From: Paragordius varius
Taxonomy: Eukaryota; Nematomorpha
DNA: 64,000 bases
NCBI GenBank assembly: GCA_964247055.1
Contig: OZ176059.1
Coordinates: 310,001-374,000, forward strand
Direction of reading: 5' to 3'
Shown here: positions 27,500 to 38,600 of the stretch, one piece after another
How the letters are laid out: every line of letters starts with the position of its first letter
How positions within the stretch are numbered: the stretch's first letter is position 1
Made by a program: the position numbers and the translations under genes
The notes under the pieces: generated by a model
What the model was told of the DNA's origin: nothing
Database searches by the model: none
Seen by the model: the letters and a program-made list of their open reading frames with translations, nothing else

Positions 27500-28470
27500 T
27501 TTAGATATCCAATGGAAGAGAATGATAGATCTTGAAATTGTTTCGAAACTTCACAATATCCGAATTAGTAGAAATATTACAAGGGAGAAACCAAAATAAT
27601 CAACTGTCGCAAAGGTTAAAAGCCTTGCCTAACCAAGATTGGAATATACCAGGACAGGTAGTATTTGGGTATGGGCAAAGAAAAGCACACCAATACGGTT
27701 ATTAATTTTAAATGACCGAAATACACGCTGCAAAGTTTAGCAAAGAGTGTGAAATAAGATATTTGCCAATGCATAGGTAATAAATTGAAATTGTTGCCCC
27801 CTAAGATGTATTTCTATGTTGTTTGTTTAAAATTGATAGAGCATGACATTATTAATTTGAGAGAAATGCTGGATTTGGACCTAATAGAATCTTGATTGTA
27901 ACAAAGTTGCGTACTTAAAGAACACAGACACTGCACTCTTCAACGTTGAGTTTTATGAAAATTAAACATTCATGCGCCGTACCAATCTAATAGCAAGATT
28001 TTGGTAGAGATGTTAGTATTTAATCACACCTACGAAACAGTGATAGGAATAAAACCAGTACCATTGCCACCAGGCGCTTTCATACTTGCCTCTGGGCCTA
28101 TCAAAACGATACATTCCCAGCAGGATACACAATTTTAACTGATGTATAAGAACGTACCACAGTCACACTTTTGACTCTAGAAATACCAAGACAATTCTTA
28201 TAGGCCCCAAATTTCGGTCGAAAATTTACGATAAACGGCTTAGGATAGCCATCTATTAAAATGAACTGGGCATTTATCTTACAACACGATGAGACTTAAC
28301 GAGATAGAGTTATGAGAAAACACATCAATCAATTAAGCTTTATCTGCTACAAAAAAGGCAAACATCATACAATAATAATTATAATAGTAATAGTATGAGG
28401 AGAATAATGAATATGATACAATACCGGAAGGGGTTAACCCTAAGCACTACATCAAGACGTTTTTTGCTTA
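27500..28470. other. Unidentified patch of higher complexity
   Basis: Base composition is less A+T-rich than its surroundings and homopolymer tracts are rarer. That is what a decayed coding segment of a mobile element would look like. No frame stays open for long and no motif could be assigned. I see no terminal repeats. Confidence 0.3.
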
Positions 28471-29039
28471 AAGGGGAGAGGTGGGTTATAATGTTTTAAG
28501 GGTTTTCTCTGTTTTACTATTAAACCATATTAAATACAAAAGTTTTATCACACATATTCATCGTTATTGTATTTTAAATAGGTAAGAACCAAAAATAGGG
28601 CAATTTATTTTAAGACATAGAAAGCAAAACATCTGTCTTATGTATTAGCAGTATAGCGAACTGTAATTCATATACTCTGCAATAAAGCAAAGAAAACCCT
28701 ACCAAAATTTATTCAAAAAACAGAAAAAGTTTATTAGCACCAATCATATGCTATTTGACGCTATTCCATGGGGTTTCATAGTCTCACCACTAATTTCCAT
28801 TGTCATTTTGTATATATATATATTATATATATCAATATAGCTAATTTTTCTCCGCCCTCTACTAGAAACAATGTAAAAATTTGAAATTTTGATTGCCTTA
28901 TAAAGATTTTCATTCGGTTACGACTTCAAATTTGTTCTGCGAATTTAAGCCTTGATTTTTATTTGATTAAAAGAGTAACAACTAGAATATGAGATTACTG
29001 AAGCAAGTCTCATATAATATATTGGGAGATTATTTAACC

Positions 29040-29575
29040 AACTCGATGCAAAACATTCATTTCAGTCTTCAAATTCTAACTTGGGGTATACAGGTCTGTT
29101 TGATAAAATACTAAATATATGGAATAAATTGAAGCCACTGCAAAAGTTTGCACTTATATAACATTAAGGCACCGAAACATTGTAAAAGATTCATTTAAAA
29201 AACTTGATATTACTTAATATATGGATAAACTGCAAGGTAAAAATTTAATCCACATGACATGTGTTAATTAACTATTTATAAAAAATAATGCAAAATAAAC
29301 CAAGTTTCCTGTTTATATAAATGTTAGATGTGATTTAAATAAAAAATAGCTATAATTTTAGCGTTAGAACCAAATAAATACGATAATCTGCAAAAATATC
29401 TCAAAATATAAATGGCGCTGAAGTAGTTTGATATGGAACTTTTTTCCACCTACATTTTATTTAGATACTTTGGCGTTTATATAATTTTTATTAAGATAGA
29501 AACAAACTTAAAATACCGTTTTTTAGCTCTACAAATAAATATCGGGTCACTAGATACTTCAATTTGAATCCACGT
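29040..29575 (-). mobile_element. Family D element, inverted copy
   Basis: CATTCATTTCAGTCTTCAAA and ATATATGGAATAAATTGAAG then GCAAAAGTTTGCACTTATAT at the left; CTAGATACTTCAATTTGAAT and CGTGTTAAAATTG at the right. Opposite orientation to 6775. Confidence 0.6.
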
Positions 29576-29639
29576 GTTAAAATTGGAAACAATATTAAAA
29601 CAATATATAGGAATAAGAAATTATATTCTAGTATAAATT

Positions 29640-29858
29640 GATTACATACAGACAAAACATAAATTAATTATATAACTATTTTAAAACAAAGATAACCAAC
29701 CATCTTTTTTAAATCTTGTATTATAATTCATTCTTTTAAATTAAAGTATATAGATGATTGATAACATTTGGAAAAAGTTTGTTGATTGTACATTCAAACA
29801 ACTATTTATGTTTTTACATTTCGTTTGCATATTTTTAATTTTAACTGTATCTCATTAA
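29640..29858. mobile_element. Degenerate family A element
   Basis: TACAGACAAAACATAAATTA at the left; ACATTTCGTTTGCATATTTT and TTTTAACTGTA at the right. Confidence 0.5.
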
Positions 29859-30689
29859 GGCAAATAAGTTGAGAATAAAATCCGATCGATTCTTTATAAA
29901 AAGTGCAAAATAATTCATAAACTCAAAGAGGGTTAGTTTTAATAAATCAACTAAAATATCTTTTAGCTTTCAATTTAATCAATTTAAACAAATTTTAATA
30001 AGGAAATATTATCTTAAATTAAATTTAATATTATAATTGAGCCATCACTATAATTTTATGCTGAATGTATTGAAAATATAATACCGGATATACTAATATT
30101 TATTTAAAGTTTAATTTTATTTTTAGTGAAATGACTCATTTAAAATTATTTTAAAAGTCGTACAGAAGCACTGTATGAATGGGACATATGTTTTAAAAAA
30201 GACCCTAAAACCTTTTATACACTATTCTATATTTAGTTAAGTATACAAAGTATCTTAGATATTGCTAAAAGCTTTATTTTAAAGTCAATGTGTTGTTAAA
30301 TTTGCCTTTTAATACATCTTATCTACTATAAAAAAAACTTCCGTCATTTAACATTAGCTAAATTTATCGTTTAAAATTCCCAGAAATTTGATTTTCATCT
30401 CAGTAAAATTTAATATTTTTATTTAAAAATTAATGATATGCGTATGAAATAAATAGCCCTATGAGATGTCACAACAGATATATAAGGTCAATTTTTTTTA
30501 AAAATTCACAATTCTTTTTTAAATTTTAAATTCAAATTTACTAAAGAAAACCCTATTTTCGACCGTATATTCTTTTTCAGTAATTATCTCTTTTAAAATT
30601 TTCATTGTTTTTGAACTTTTTTTATTAGAAACAATTTTATATTTCATCATTTTACCAAATTAGAAATTAATTACGAACAAAAAACCATC

Positions 30690-31110
30690 ATGCAAACCTG
30701 CAATTTTAGAATTTGTTTTTTCGCTATTTTTGTCACTATGGCACCACATGCATTGATTAACGCCTTGCCCTTTACCGTTTCTGGGTCAAATCTAACCAAC
30801 ACTTCATTGAACACTTCAATAACGGAAAATATTACGAGACCAACAATTATGAATAATAATAATATATATAATACTAATCAAACCTATGTTCCTGTCGAAA
30901 ATATAAACGGCTCGACAAATGTCACCAACCAAACTGAGCCAGCTAAAGGATTGAAAAACAATGAGATTACCACAATCATTTCCAGTAGTGACATAACTTC
31001 AACAATAATTGCGACAAATAAAAATGTTAGAGTTGTAAGGGAAATTAAAACAAATGTAACAACACCAATTCCTGTCTCCTACGGTCAAGATGGAATAACC
31101 CACAATAGTA
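30690..31110 (+). CDS. First exon of an unidentified secreted Asn/Thr-rich protein
   Basis: ATG 30690 opens a 140-codon frame with a clear signal peptide (CFFAIFVTMAPHALINA). A mucin-like tail follows, rich in Asn, Thr and Ser, with many N-X-S/T sequons (NLTNTSLNTSITENIT, NGSTNVTNQT). No Cys occurs after the signal peptide. The frame exits at A|GTATGT (31111), a good donor leaving phase 1, the phase used by most collagen-gene junctions upstream. No downstream exon could be linked: family E (hAT-like) and other repeats follow. It may be the start of a gene continuing beyond the window, a paralogous collagen-type gene, or an abandoned exon. I do not recognise the protein. Confidence 0.5.
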
Positions 31111-31464
31111 GTATGTTTTTAATTTTTGATGTATTATATTATATGAGGCGTGTCCAATATAAATGGCTTCGGGGGCCGCATTCAATATATATAGGTGGGC
31201 AATCTATTGCTTGATAGAAAGTACTATAACTTCTAATTACAAAGGTAGGCATAGAAAAATAATCTCCACAAAATGTTTAATAATTACTATAAAGATGGCG
31301 TTTTCAGGCAAAAATTAGAGAATATACTAATCATAAATAAGTTATTAAATTCCAAAAGAAACATAAGACTGTTTTAGCTGCAATCCGCACTGTTTTTGTC
31401 TCATTATGAGGACAAAATATTGATAAACTTCTATGTTTGTGGGGAAGTAAACTTAACTTTAAAC

Positions 31465-31802
31465 CATGGGTGTCTAGTACAAATGGCTTTTCGGCCCGCA
31501 TTTTTGACTTGAAAATCCGACGGGCTGCATCCGCGAAATATATGGGCATTAATAAATATTATGGATAAATTTTAAACTTAAAGCTGTTAATAAATTTACC
31601 AACCCAATATAAATGCTATTTATTATGACAGTTTCTCCTAGCTCATTTCCAAAATTCGGAAGTACTTATTAATAAACTGAATTTTACCTGGATTTTATAA
31701 AGATTTTTTTAATTACAGATTTTTTTATTTATTTGGCATGTTTCAAATTTCTCGCGGGCTGCAGAAATATTATGCAGGGTCGCGTATTGGCTACCCTAGC
31801 TT
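31465..31802. mobile_element. hAT-like element
   Basis: GGGTGTCTAGTACAAATGGC then TTTTCGGCCCGCATTTTTG at the left; CGCGGGCTGCAGAAATATTA and TATTGGCTACCCTAG at the right. Layout as at 35440. A related left-end fragment lies at 31145-31190. Confidence 0.55.
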
Positions 31803-32499
31803 CAAATAGTTATAACTATAATCTAAGACTTCTATTTTAAAATAGGGAACGAATCACTTTTTAAAAGATGCCTGTTAAAAAATATTCATTGTGAAAGGGG
31901 TTTGAGGGGGGGGGGGTCAATGTATACATTTTGGTTAAATACACATTTAAACCACGATTTATTTCATTTATCTTACATATATATATAATTTATTTTTTTA
32001 CATTTTTTAGCGCTGGAAAAGTATGTGTGATATTTTATTACCTATTATGTTAATTAGATTTATTTAATAATATATGCCAATTTAAATTCGAAGGATTATA
32101 TGTGGCATATGCTTATTTTTTTGACTTTATAGAGAAGCTGAAACCCTACCTCCCCATATCACTGTGAATTAAACCAGGAATCGAAATAGGCACAATTTAA
32201 CAATACAAAATTATATTTTTTAAGCATTTTTTGTTGTTACCATCTTCTACATGTAATGTGTTATTGATTAATAAATATACCATATTTTTTGATATTAAAA
32301 AATTAAAATTTTAGTTTATATGAGTTTTTTTATGGTTAAAAAATAGCCATTGTACATTACGTATGATAGATTAACAGGATGATGAGATATGTGTAATTTA
32401 AGGAATGCCGAATGTGCAGGTTAAATATCAACAGTTAAGATAAAAAAATATAAATATAAAAACGAGAATCTTGTTGCATTTAAAAATATATACATAATA

Positions 32500-32751
32500 A
32501 TACCATTTACGATTCGAATTCACCCCTTGAACAATTCTTAAATTCACCCTAAAAATATATTATGTGTTTTGGGATTTAAAATATATCTTAATGGCATAGT
32601 TTATTTTTTTCTGTAATATTTTGATATTACACAATATTTCATTTTTAAAAAATATTTAAAATATGAGTAATTTTAAATCTTAAAAAACACTTAATTCATT
32701 TTAAGGGGGATTTGAATTGTTCAAGGGTGAATTTGAACTGTAAATGGTATA
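32500..32751. mobile_element. Family B element
   Basis: Well-kept ends: ATACCATTTACGATTCGAAT at the left and GAATTTGAACTGTAAATGGTAT (cut at the last bases) at the right. Units with core TTCAAGGGTGAATTTGAA are spaced 21 bp. The interior is about 150 bp. Confidence 0.75.
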
Positions 32752-33300
32752 ATATTTTATTATGAAAATTATTATTGACCATTTTTGCATTTGATTTGGT
32801 TAAAATATAATTTAATTTCACTTGATTAATTAAATCTTCCTCTTTTTAGCCAATTAAAATACCGTAATGGCCAATAATAGATATATATATATATATATAT
32901 ATATTGACTTAGAAATGTTAATGATTAGATCATACAAATAAATACTATATATGAAAATAAAAATCTTTTCAACAATAACAATACATTATATATTTATGTG
33001 TGTATATACATATTTGGTTTATATTATGCGGGTGGGTTAAAATTTAAAATTATAATATATAATAATGTATAAAATTTGCGTCAAATATATAATGTAACAT
33101 TGTGAGATTTTGAGATTACTTTTAATGTCTTTAATAAAAAACATTATACCATTTCCTAGGATTACAGGTGAGATAATAATCCTCAACATATTGGCATAAA
33201 CAAAAGTTACCTATAAGATCCATATAACAAAAATATTTTTTTCCCATATAAAATACGACAGTATAGTATAATTTTTAGTGGGTTCGTATATATATATAGG

Positions 33301-33531
33301 TTTAAAAATTAAAATTATACGGACAAAACGTAAGAATATGGTTGTTTTTTTATAAAATCAACCATATTTTTTAAACCATAATTCGCATATAATTTAATTT
33401 ACTATTTGAAATTATATAAATGATTGTTCTATTTATAACTTTGCAATTTTAAACAATGAATCTTGAAAACAATTAAAATTTAAAAAGTAGTAAATGGTTA
33501 CTATTTGTCTGTATAATTTATTTTTACTATA
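33301..33531. mobile_element. Family A element
   Basis: AAATTAAAATTATACGGAC at the left; TTTGTCTGTATAATTTATTT and TACTATA at the right. A further right half lies at about 33600-33755 (ATACGTTTTGTCCATATTTT). Confidence 0.6.
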
Positions 33532-33884
33532 TATCAATGTAAAACTAAAAAAATAAATTAATTTTACAAAAACATTGTGATTTTATATGAAATTTTGAAT
33601 AAGAAAAAAAATGTGTAATATAGATGTGTTTTTTTAAACCACACTCAATTATGTTATTTTCAATCGTAACTATTTAGCTTATATGGAAAAATTAAAATTT
33701 AATTTGTCCATATTTATACGTTTTGTCCATATTTTAATTTTCACTGTAATAATACCTTTAACGTGTCTTATAGTTTTGGATTGAGGTAATTCAGGATGAG
33801 GTATTGTTAGCCTACCTCTCATCATATTTTTAACGTAACCTTGTGAATTTCGTAGCAATAATTTTTCTGCATAATTCTATGAAA

Positions 33885-34185
33885 TACAGTATAAATTGAT
33901 AAATTATAACGGACAAATAAACAAAAAAATATATAAAAACTTTTTTTAAAAACGACAACCAAATTTTTTAAAACCATAACTTATCCCCATATAAAACATT
34001 TAATTACTAACGTAAAATACATTATTGGTTGTATTACCAATATACATCTCTATTCAATATTTTACAGTTTTAACCAATAATTGATATTAAAGAAAATCAG
34101 GAATTAAAAAAGTATAGTTTTTTTCCCTACAAAAAAAATTGTCTTTATATTTTTAAGTTTTGTCCGTAAAATTTCTTTTACTGTA
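33885..34185. mobile_element. Family A element
   Basis: TACAGTATAAATTGATAAAT to TTTGTCCGTAAAATTTCTTT then TACTGTA, TA on both sides. Confidence 0.75.
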
Positions 34186-34497
34186 TTAGTTGGTAATTTA
34201 TAATACATTAACACGCAATATACTATATTATATTAATATCAGTGTGCCCAAAATAAAACCAATGGTACGCACCCATTTCAAGATATTTTAAGGAAGCCAA
34301 AAATAAAATTATTTTTAGCAGTCAAAATTGATATACTACATACGGGTTCTCAGAACAAATGGCTTTAAGGGGTCGTACTATTGGCCCTAAAAAAATGGGC
34401 TGATGGCATTTAAGCACAAAAGTAATTGTAAATATTTTATTAGTTTTTATTTTAATGTTTTATGATAACATAATAATTATCAATATATACAGTATAA

Positions 34498-34782
34498 ATT
34501 AATGAAATTATACGTACAATACGCGTAAAAAATATAAAGACAAACATTTTTTCCTAAAAGACAACCCTACTTTTTTAAACCTTAAATTTTTTTACATACT
34601 TTACTTTTTTAATGATATAATTAAGTTTATTGACAATTTACATATCAAATTCCTATTTTGCAACCCAAAAAAACAATAAGTAATATTTGAATAAATGGAA
34701 TTTGAAAAAATATGGTGTTGTCTTCAAAAAATATATTTGTCTTTATATTTTTGCGTTTTGTCCGTATAATTTTTAATTTTTA

Positions 34783-34787
<5 letters not shown>
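34498..34787. mobile_element. Family A element
   Basis: TACAGTATAAATTAATGAAA to GCGTTTTGTCCGTATAATTT and TTTTTACTGTA. Followed directly by (AT)n. Confidence 0.8.
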
Positions 34788-34818
<31 letters not shown>

Positions 34819-35042
34819 CAACAACTATTGCTAATTACTCGTTGCTAATGTTGAAACTTACAATAAATATGGTAAAAAGTTTCTTACCATCTAAAATTAT
34901 TTCTAAAACTTTACAGATAATAATATTTCTGAGTAAGGAACCGTAAATACTCAAAAATGCTATTTTGAAATAAAAGCTATGTTGATTTCGTATATAATTG
35001 GATATTGATTATTGATTCTAGGATCATAAAGTTTTTATTTTA

Positions 35043-35316
35043 AACAGTAAAAATCCAAATTATACGGACAAAATGTAAAAATAAAATGACAATTTTTAAA
35101 AGACAAAACTTTTTAAATCTTGTTTTTTTGTAAGCCACTGTTTAAAATTGTAAAGATTGTAATAGAGGCATATTAATAACGCAATCAATTATATATTTTT
35201 CAATTATAATAAATTATAAGAGGAGAATTAAGGTTCAAAAAAGCAGGGATATCCTTTGGAAAAAATTGTTGTTATATTTTTACGTTTGGCCCGTATAATT
35301 TGAATTTTTTACTGTA
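35043..35316. mobile_element. Family A element
   Basis: AACAGTAAAAATCCAAATTA to ACGTTTGGCCCGTATAATTT and TTTTTTACTGTA. Confidence 0.75.
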
Positions 35317-35439
35317 GTTGGAGGCTTTAAACCAGACCTTACATTCATGTAAAATATTATTTTGTTCTAGTTTAATTAAGCAAAGAATTACAATAACTTC
35401 TACAGATTAACTTTTTTTCTTCTAAGATTAATGAAAGCG

Positions 35440-35663
35440 GTGTCCAACATTAATTATTTCGCAGGCCGCATTTTTGACTCAAAAAACCAAATATTAAAGT
35501 AGATTTTAAACATAATATTGTAAGAGGCACACCCGAAAACAATTTCTTGATAAGTGCCAATTGGATAGACTTATTCAGAATTTTTAAAGATATCTAACTA
35601 AACTTTATTATTATGTGGGCGCAAATTTTGTGAGGGCATGTTATTGGACACCACCCCTGATTT
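35440..35663. mobile_element. Compact hAT-like element
   Basis: GCGGTGTCCAACATTAATTA then CGCAGGCCGCATTTTTGAC at the left; TGTGGGCGCAAATTTTGTGA then GTTATTGGACACCACCCC at the right, so the ends are inverted (GGTGTCCAA / TTGGACACC). It begins about 30 nt beyond the stop of the TMEM268-like gene. Confidence 0.7.
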
Positions 35664-35694
35664 ATAGGTTCACAAATGTTTAACAAAAAATTAT

Positions 35695-38600
35695 TTATAC
35701 ACGATAAAATTGGAGTCGGTAATTTGTCATGGAGTCTACATCGTTGGACGAATTCATGAATCCATTGCTTTTGGGAACCTCGTTGGGGACAACAGAAACC
35801 GACATGATTTGTTCAATATCATCGTTGACATTTTGCAAAGGGCTACTCGTTTCCAAAAATTTTAGGTGTTTCGTATGCTTGAAATCTATTAGCTTCTATG
35901 TTATGATAAAAAAAGAAACTCTGTATATATTAAGTCCGTATATTAGAGAAAAAATATAAAAATACAGTAAAAATTGAAAAAACAAATATTTTTTTCTGAA
36001 AGACAACCATACTTATTCAAACTTTAATTTATAAAGTATAACTCATTGTTAAAATATAATTCATTGTTTAAATTTGAAAAGTGTGATATAGAGATAAATA
36101 TTACTAAAACAATCCATTATATATATATATATATATATATACAATTGTTATTAAACAGCTTATTTATAAAAGTATGGTTATCTTTGTGGAAAAAAATATA
36201 TGCCTTTATATTTCTATGTTTTGTCCGTATAATTTACTGTATATTTAGCGTAGTCACACAAGTACATTAAATTTTTTTTTGGTGACCTTAAGAATCTCGC
36301 ATAAAAATCACGCACATATCCAAATTATAATAATCGTTTTTTTCATTTCAAAATTTTGTAATGGTTCACGTATAAAAAATATTTAATTTGATGTAATGAG
36401 GATACAAACCTTTTCCTTTAACCTTCGTTCTTGGACACATTTGCTAAGATATTCTGAGCACGGATTTAGATCGTAGTATATGACATGGATGTACACATGG
36501 CAAAATAGAGATATTTTATCATCAAATATTGGATTGATGATAAATTGAAATTTAGAGTTAAGAAAAAAATTATAATTGTCTGCTTTACAGTATGCATTTT
36601 AATGATTGATTGATATTTTACGCTATAGTTGGTCAATTTGCAACACAGTAGTATATGGACAACAAAATGTTGAATAAAATATACAAAGTGATGTAAGAAA
36701 GGAAAAAAGTGTTTATTTAACATTTCGTTGTTTTTTTTCATACACTAATGTGTTACAAATTGACCAACTCTAGCGTTGTGAAATAATCAACCATTAAAAT
36801 GCATACTGTAATAAAATTTTGCAAAACAAAAAATAATTTCTACATTTTTCCCATCTTTACTTATTAACTTGATCTGTTTATGGTAATGGTGTTTTTTAAT
36901 TAGGGAAGATTTTATTTATTAATCAAAAAATACAGAGTAAAAATTGAAATTATACAGACAAAACGTTAAAATAAAAAGATAACCATACTTTTTCACTCTA
37001 TAATTTATCCTATTGAAATCATTCAATAACAATCGTAAAATATGTAAATTGTGTTACCAATATACATATCTATACTTTAGCGCCTAAGCAATAATTTATA
37101 TTTTAATAAACTAAATTTTTAAACATAAAAAAATATTGTCTTTATATTTTTACGTTTTATCCGTAGTATAATTTCGATTTTTACAGTAGTTTGGGTAAAG
37201 TATACAACCATTTTATTTCAAATAATGCTAAGTGCATAATTAAAAGTATAGGGGTTAATTGAATTACTTGAAATTTTTTATCGTTTTTATAGCAAAAAAA
37301 CCGTTTAATTATAATATAAAACCTAACTTTATAGTTTGCAATATAAAATAAGTATTTTGCTTGCGGTTTCAGCATATCCTAGATATTAAATAATAACTGC
37401 CCCGAGATATTTTTTACAAACAAAGTTTCATATATAAAGATAAAAAATTGAGTTATATAAAGAACGAAAAAAAGGATATCAAAATTTTATGACAAGATAG
37501 CTTTCCCCAATCTTCCATACCCATCAGTATGTTCTTTTTGTACAATATACGATTTATACTGGACACAGCATCATCCAAATTATTGTTCATCTGATAAAAC
37601 ACGTTAAATAAAAGTTGTAAATTATTATATATAAAAAATCATCTCAGATACAGACAGTAACGAAAGCTTATAATTGGTTTCGATATGAACACTTTGATTC
37701 AAATTGGGGTATCTAGGGACCACAGACTATATTTATTGAAACAAATAAATACTTATTAGAAACGGTTACAGTTTGAATTTATGCTCATAACCAATAAAAA
37801 CTATATAAATATGTCAAAATATCTAAATAAAATTTAGTTTGAAAAAAAAGTTACATATCAAACTCCTTTGACGTCATTTTTATTTTACAGCATTTTTGCA
37901 AAATATCGTGTTTATTTGATTTAACGCTAAAATTAAAGCTATTTTTTTAATTTAAATCACAACATTTAAATAAACAGAAAAAATGGTTGATATTACATTA
38001 TTTTTATATTTTGCTTCTCATGACAACTAAATTTTTACCTTTAGGTTTATCCATTAAATAAGTAATAAATTCAATTTTATATAAGTGCAAACTATTACCA
38101 TGGTTTCATTTTATTCCAAACTTTTTTAATATTTGATTTTAAACAAGCCTAAACCCCCTAAAGACCCCAATTTGAATTGGAGGACTGAACATATATTGTT
38201 GTATCCAAGTGTTAATATCAGCTGAAAGGTTATTAATATACATGTGAATTATTTTTTTCATATCTGATAGGAAAGAAAAAGTACAATAGAGCCCGTTCCT
38301 AAAGAAATATTATCTTAGCATTTATTTTAACACTTGGATACAACATTCATAGCAATTCGATTCGAATTGGGGTACTTGAATACCCCAGGACTGTTTAAAA
38401 TTAATATTTCAAAAAATATGGAATAAATTGAAACCATGGCAAAAATTTGCACTCATATAAACAAAAATATTTAAAAAAGTTTATTCAGAAAAACTTGATA
38501 TTACTTATTTTAAGGCAAAACCACAAGGTAAAAATTTAGTCTACATGACATGTGTGCTTTTGCTAAATTAAAAAATATTACAAAATACACCACTTTTTCT

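Larger units (their letters stand above)
25753..30689. other. Gene-free stretch between the collagen gene and the 30690 exon
   Basis: Holds the hAT-like element at 26352, family D at 29040, family A at 29640 and the slightly richer patch 27500-28470. No exon could be linked by splice phase on either strand. Confidence 0.5.
36491..37479 (-). other. Candidate U12-type AT-AC intron
   Basis: On the minus strand the exon ending SCHKIL is followed at once by ATATCCTTTTTTT, a perfect AT-AC U12 donor. The reading frame resumes at IHVIYYDL after TGTAC, an AC acceptor. No GT-AG pair joins these two conserved segments in frame, because no AG occurs within some 70 nt upstream of the acceptor. A TTTCTTAAC branch-like motif exists but lies about 66 nt from the acceptor, too far for a standard U12 site. 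Confidence 0.5.

Noticed and set aside
36466-36741. 91-codon minus-strand frame
   Set aside because: It runs through the family F element and is in a different frame from the conserved IHVIYYDLNPCSEYL segment.
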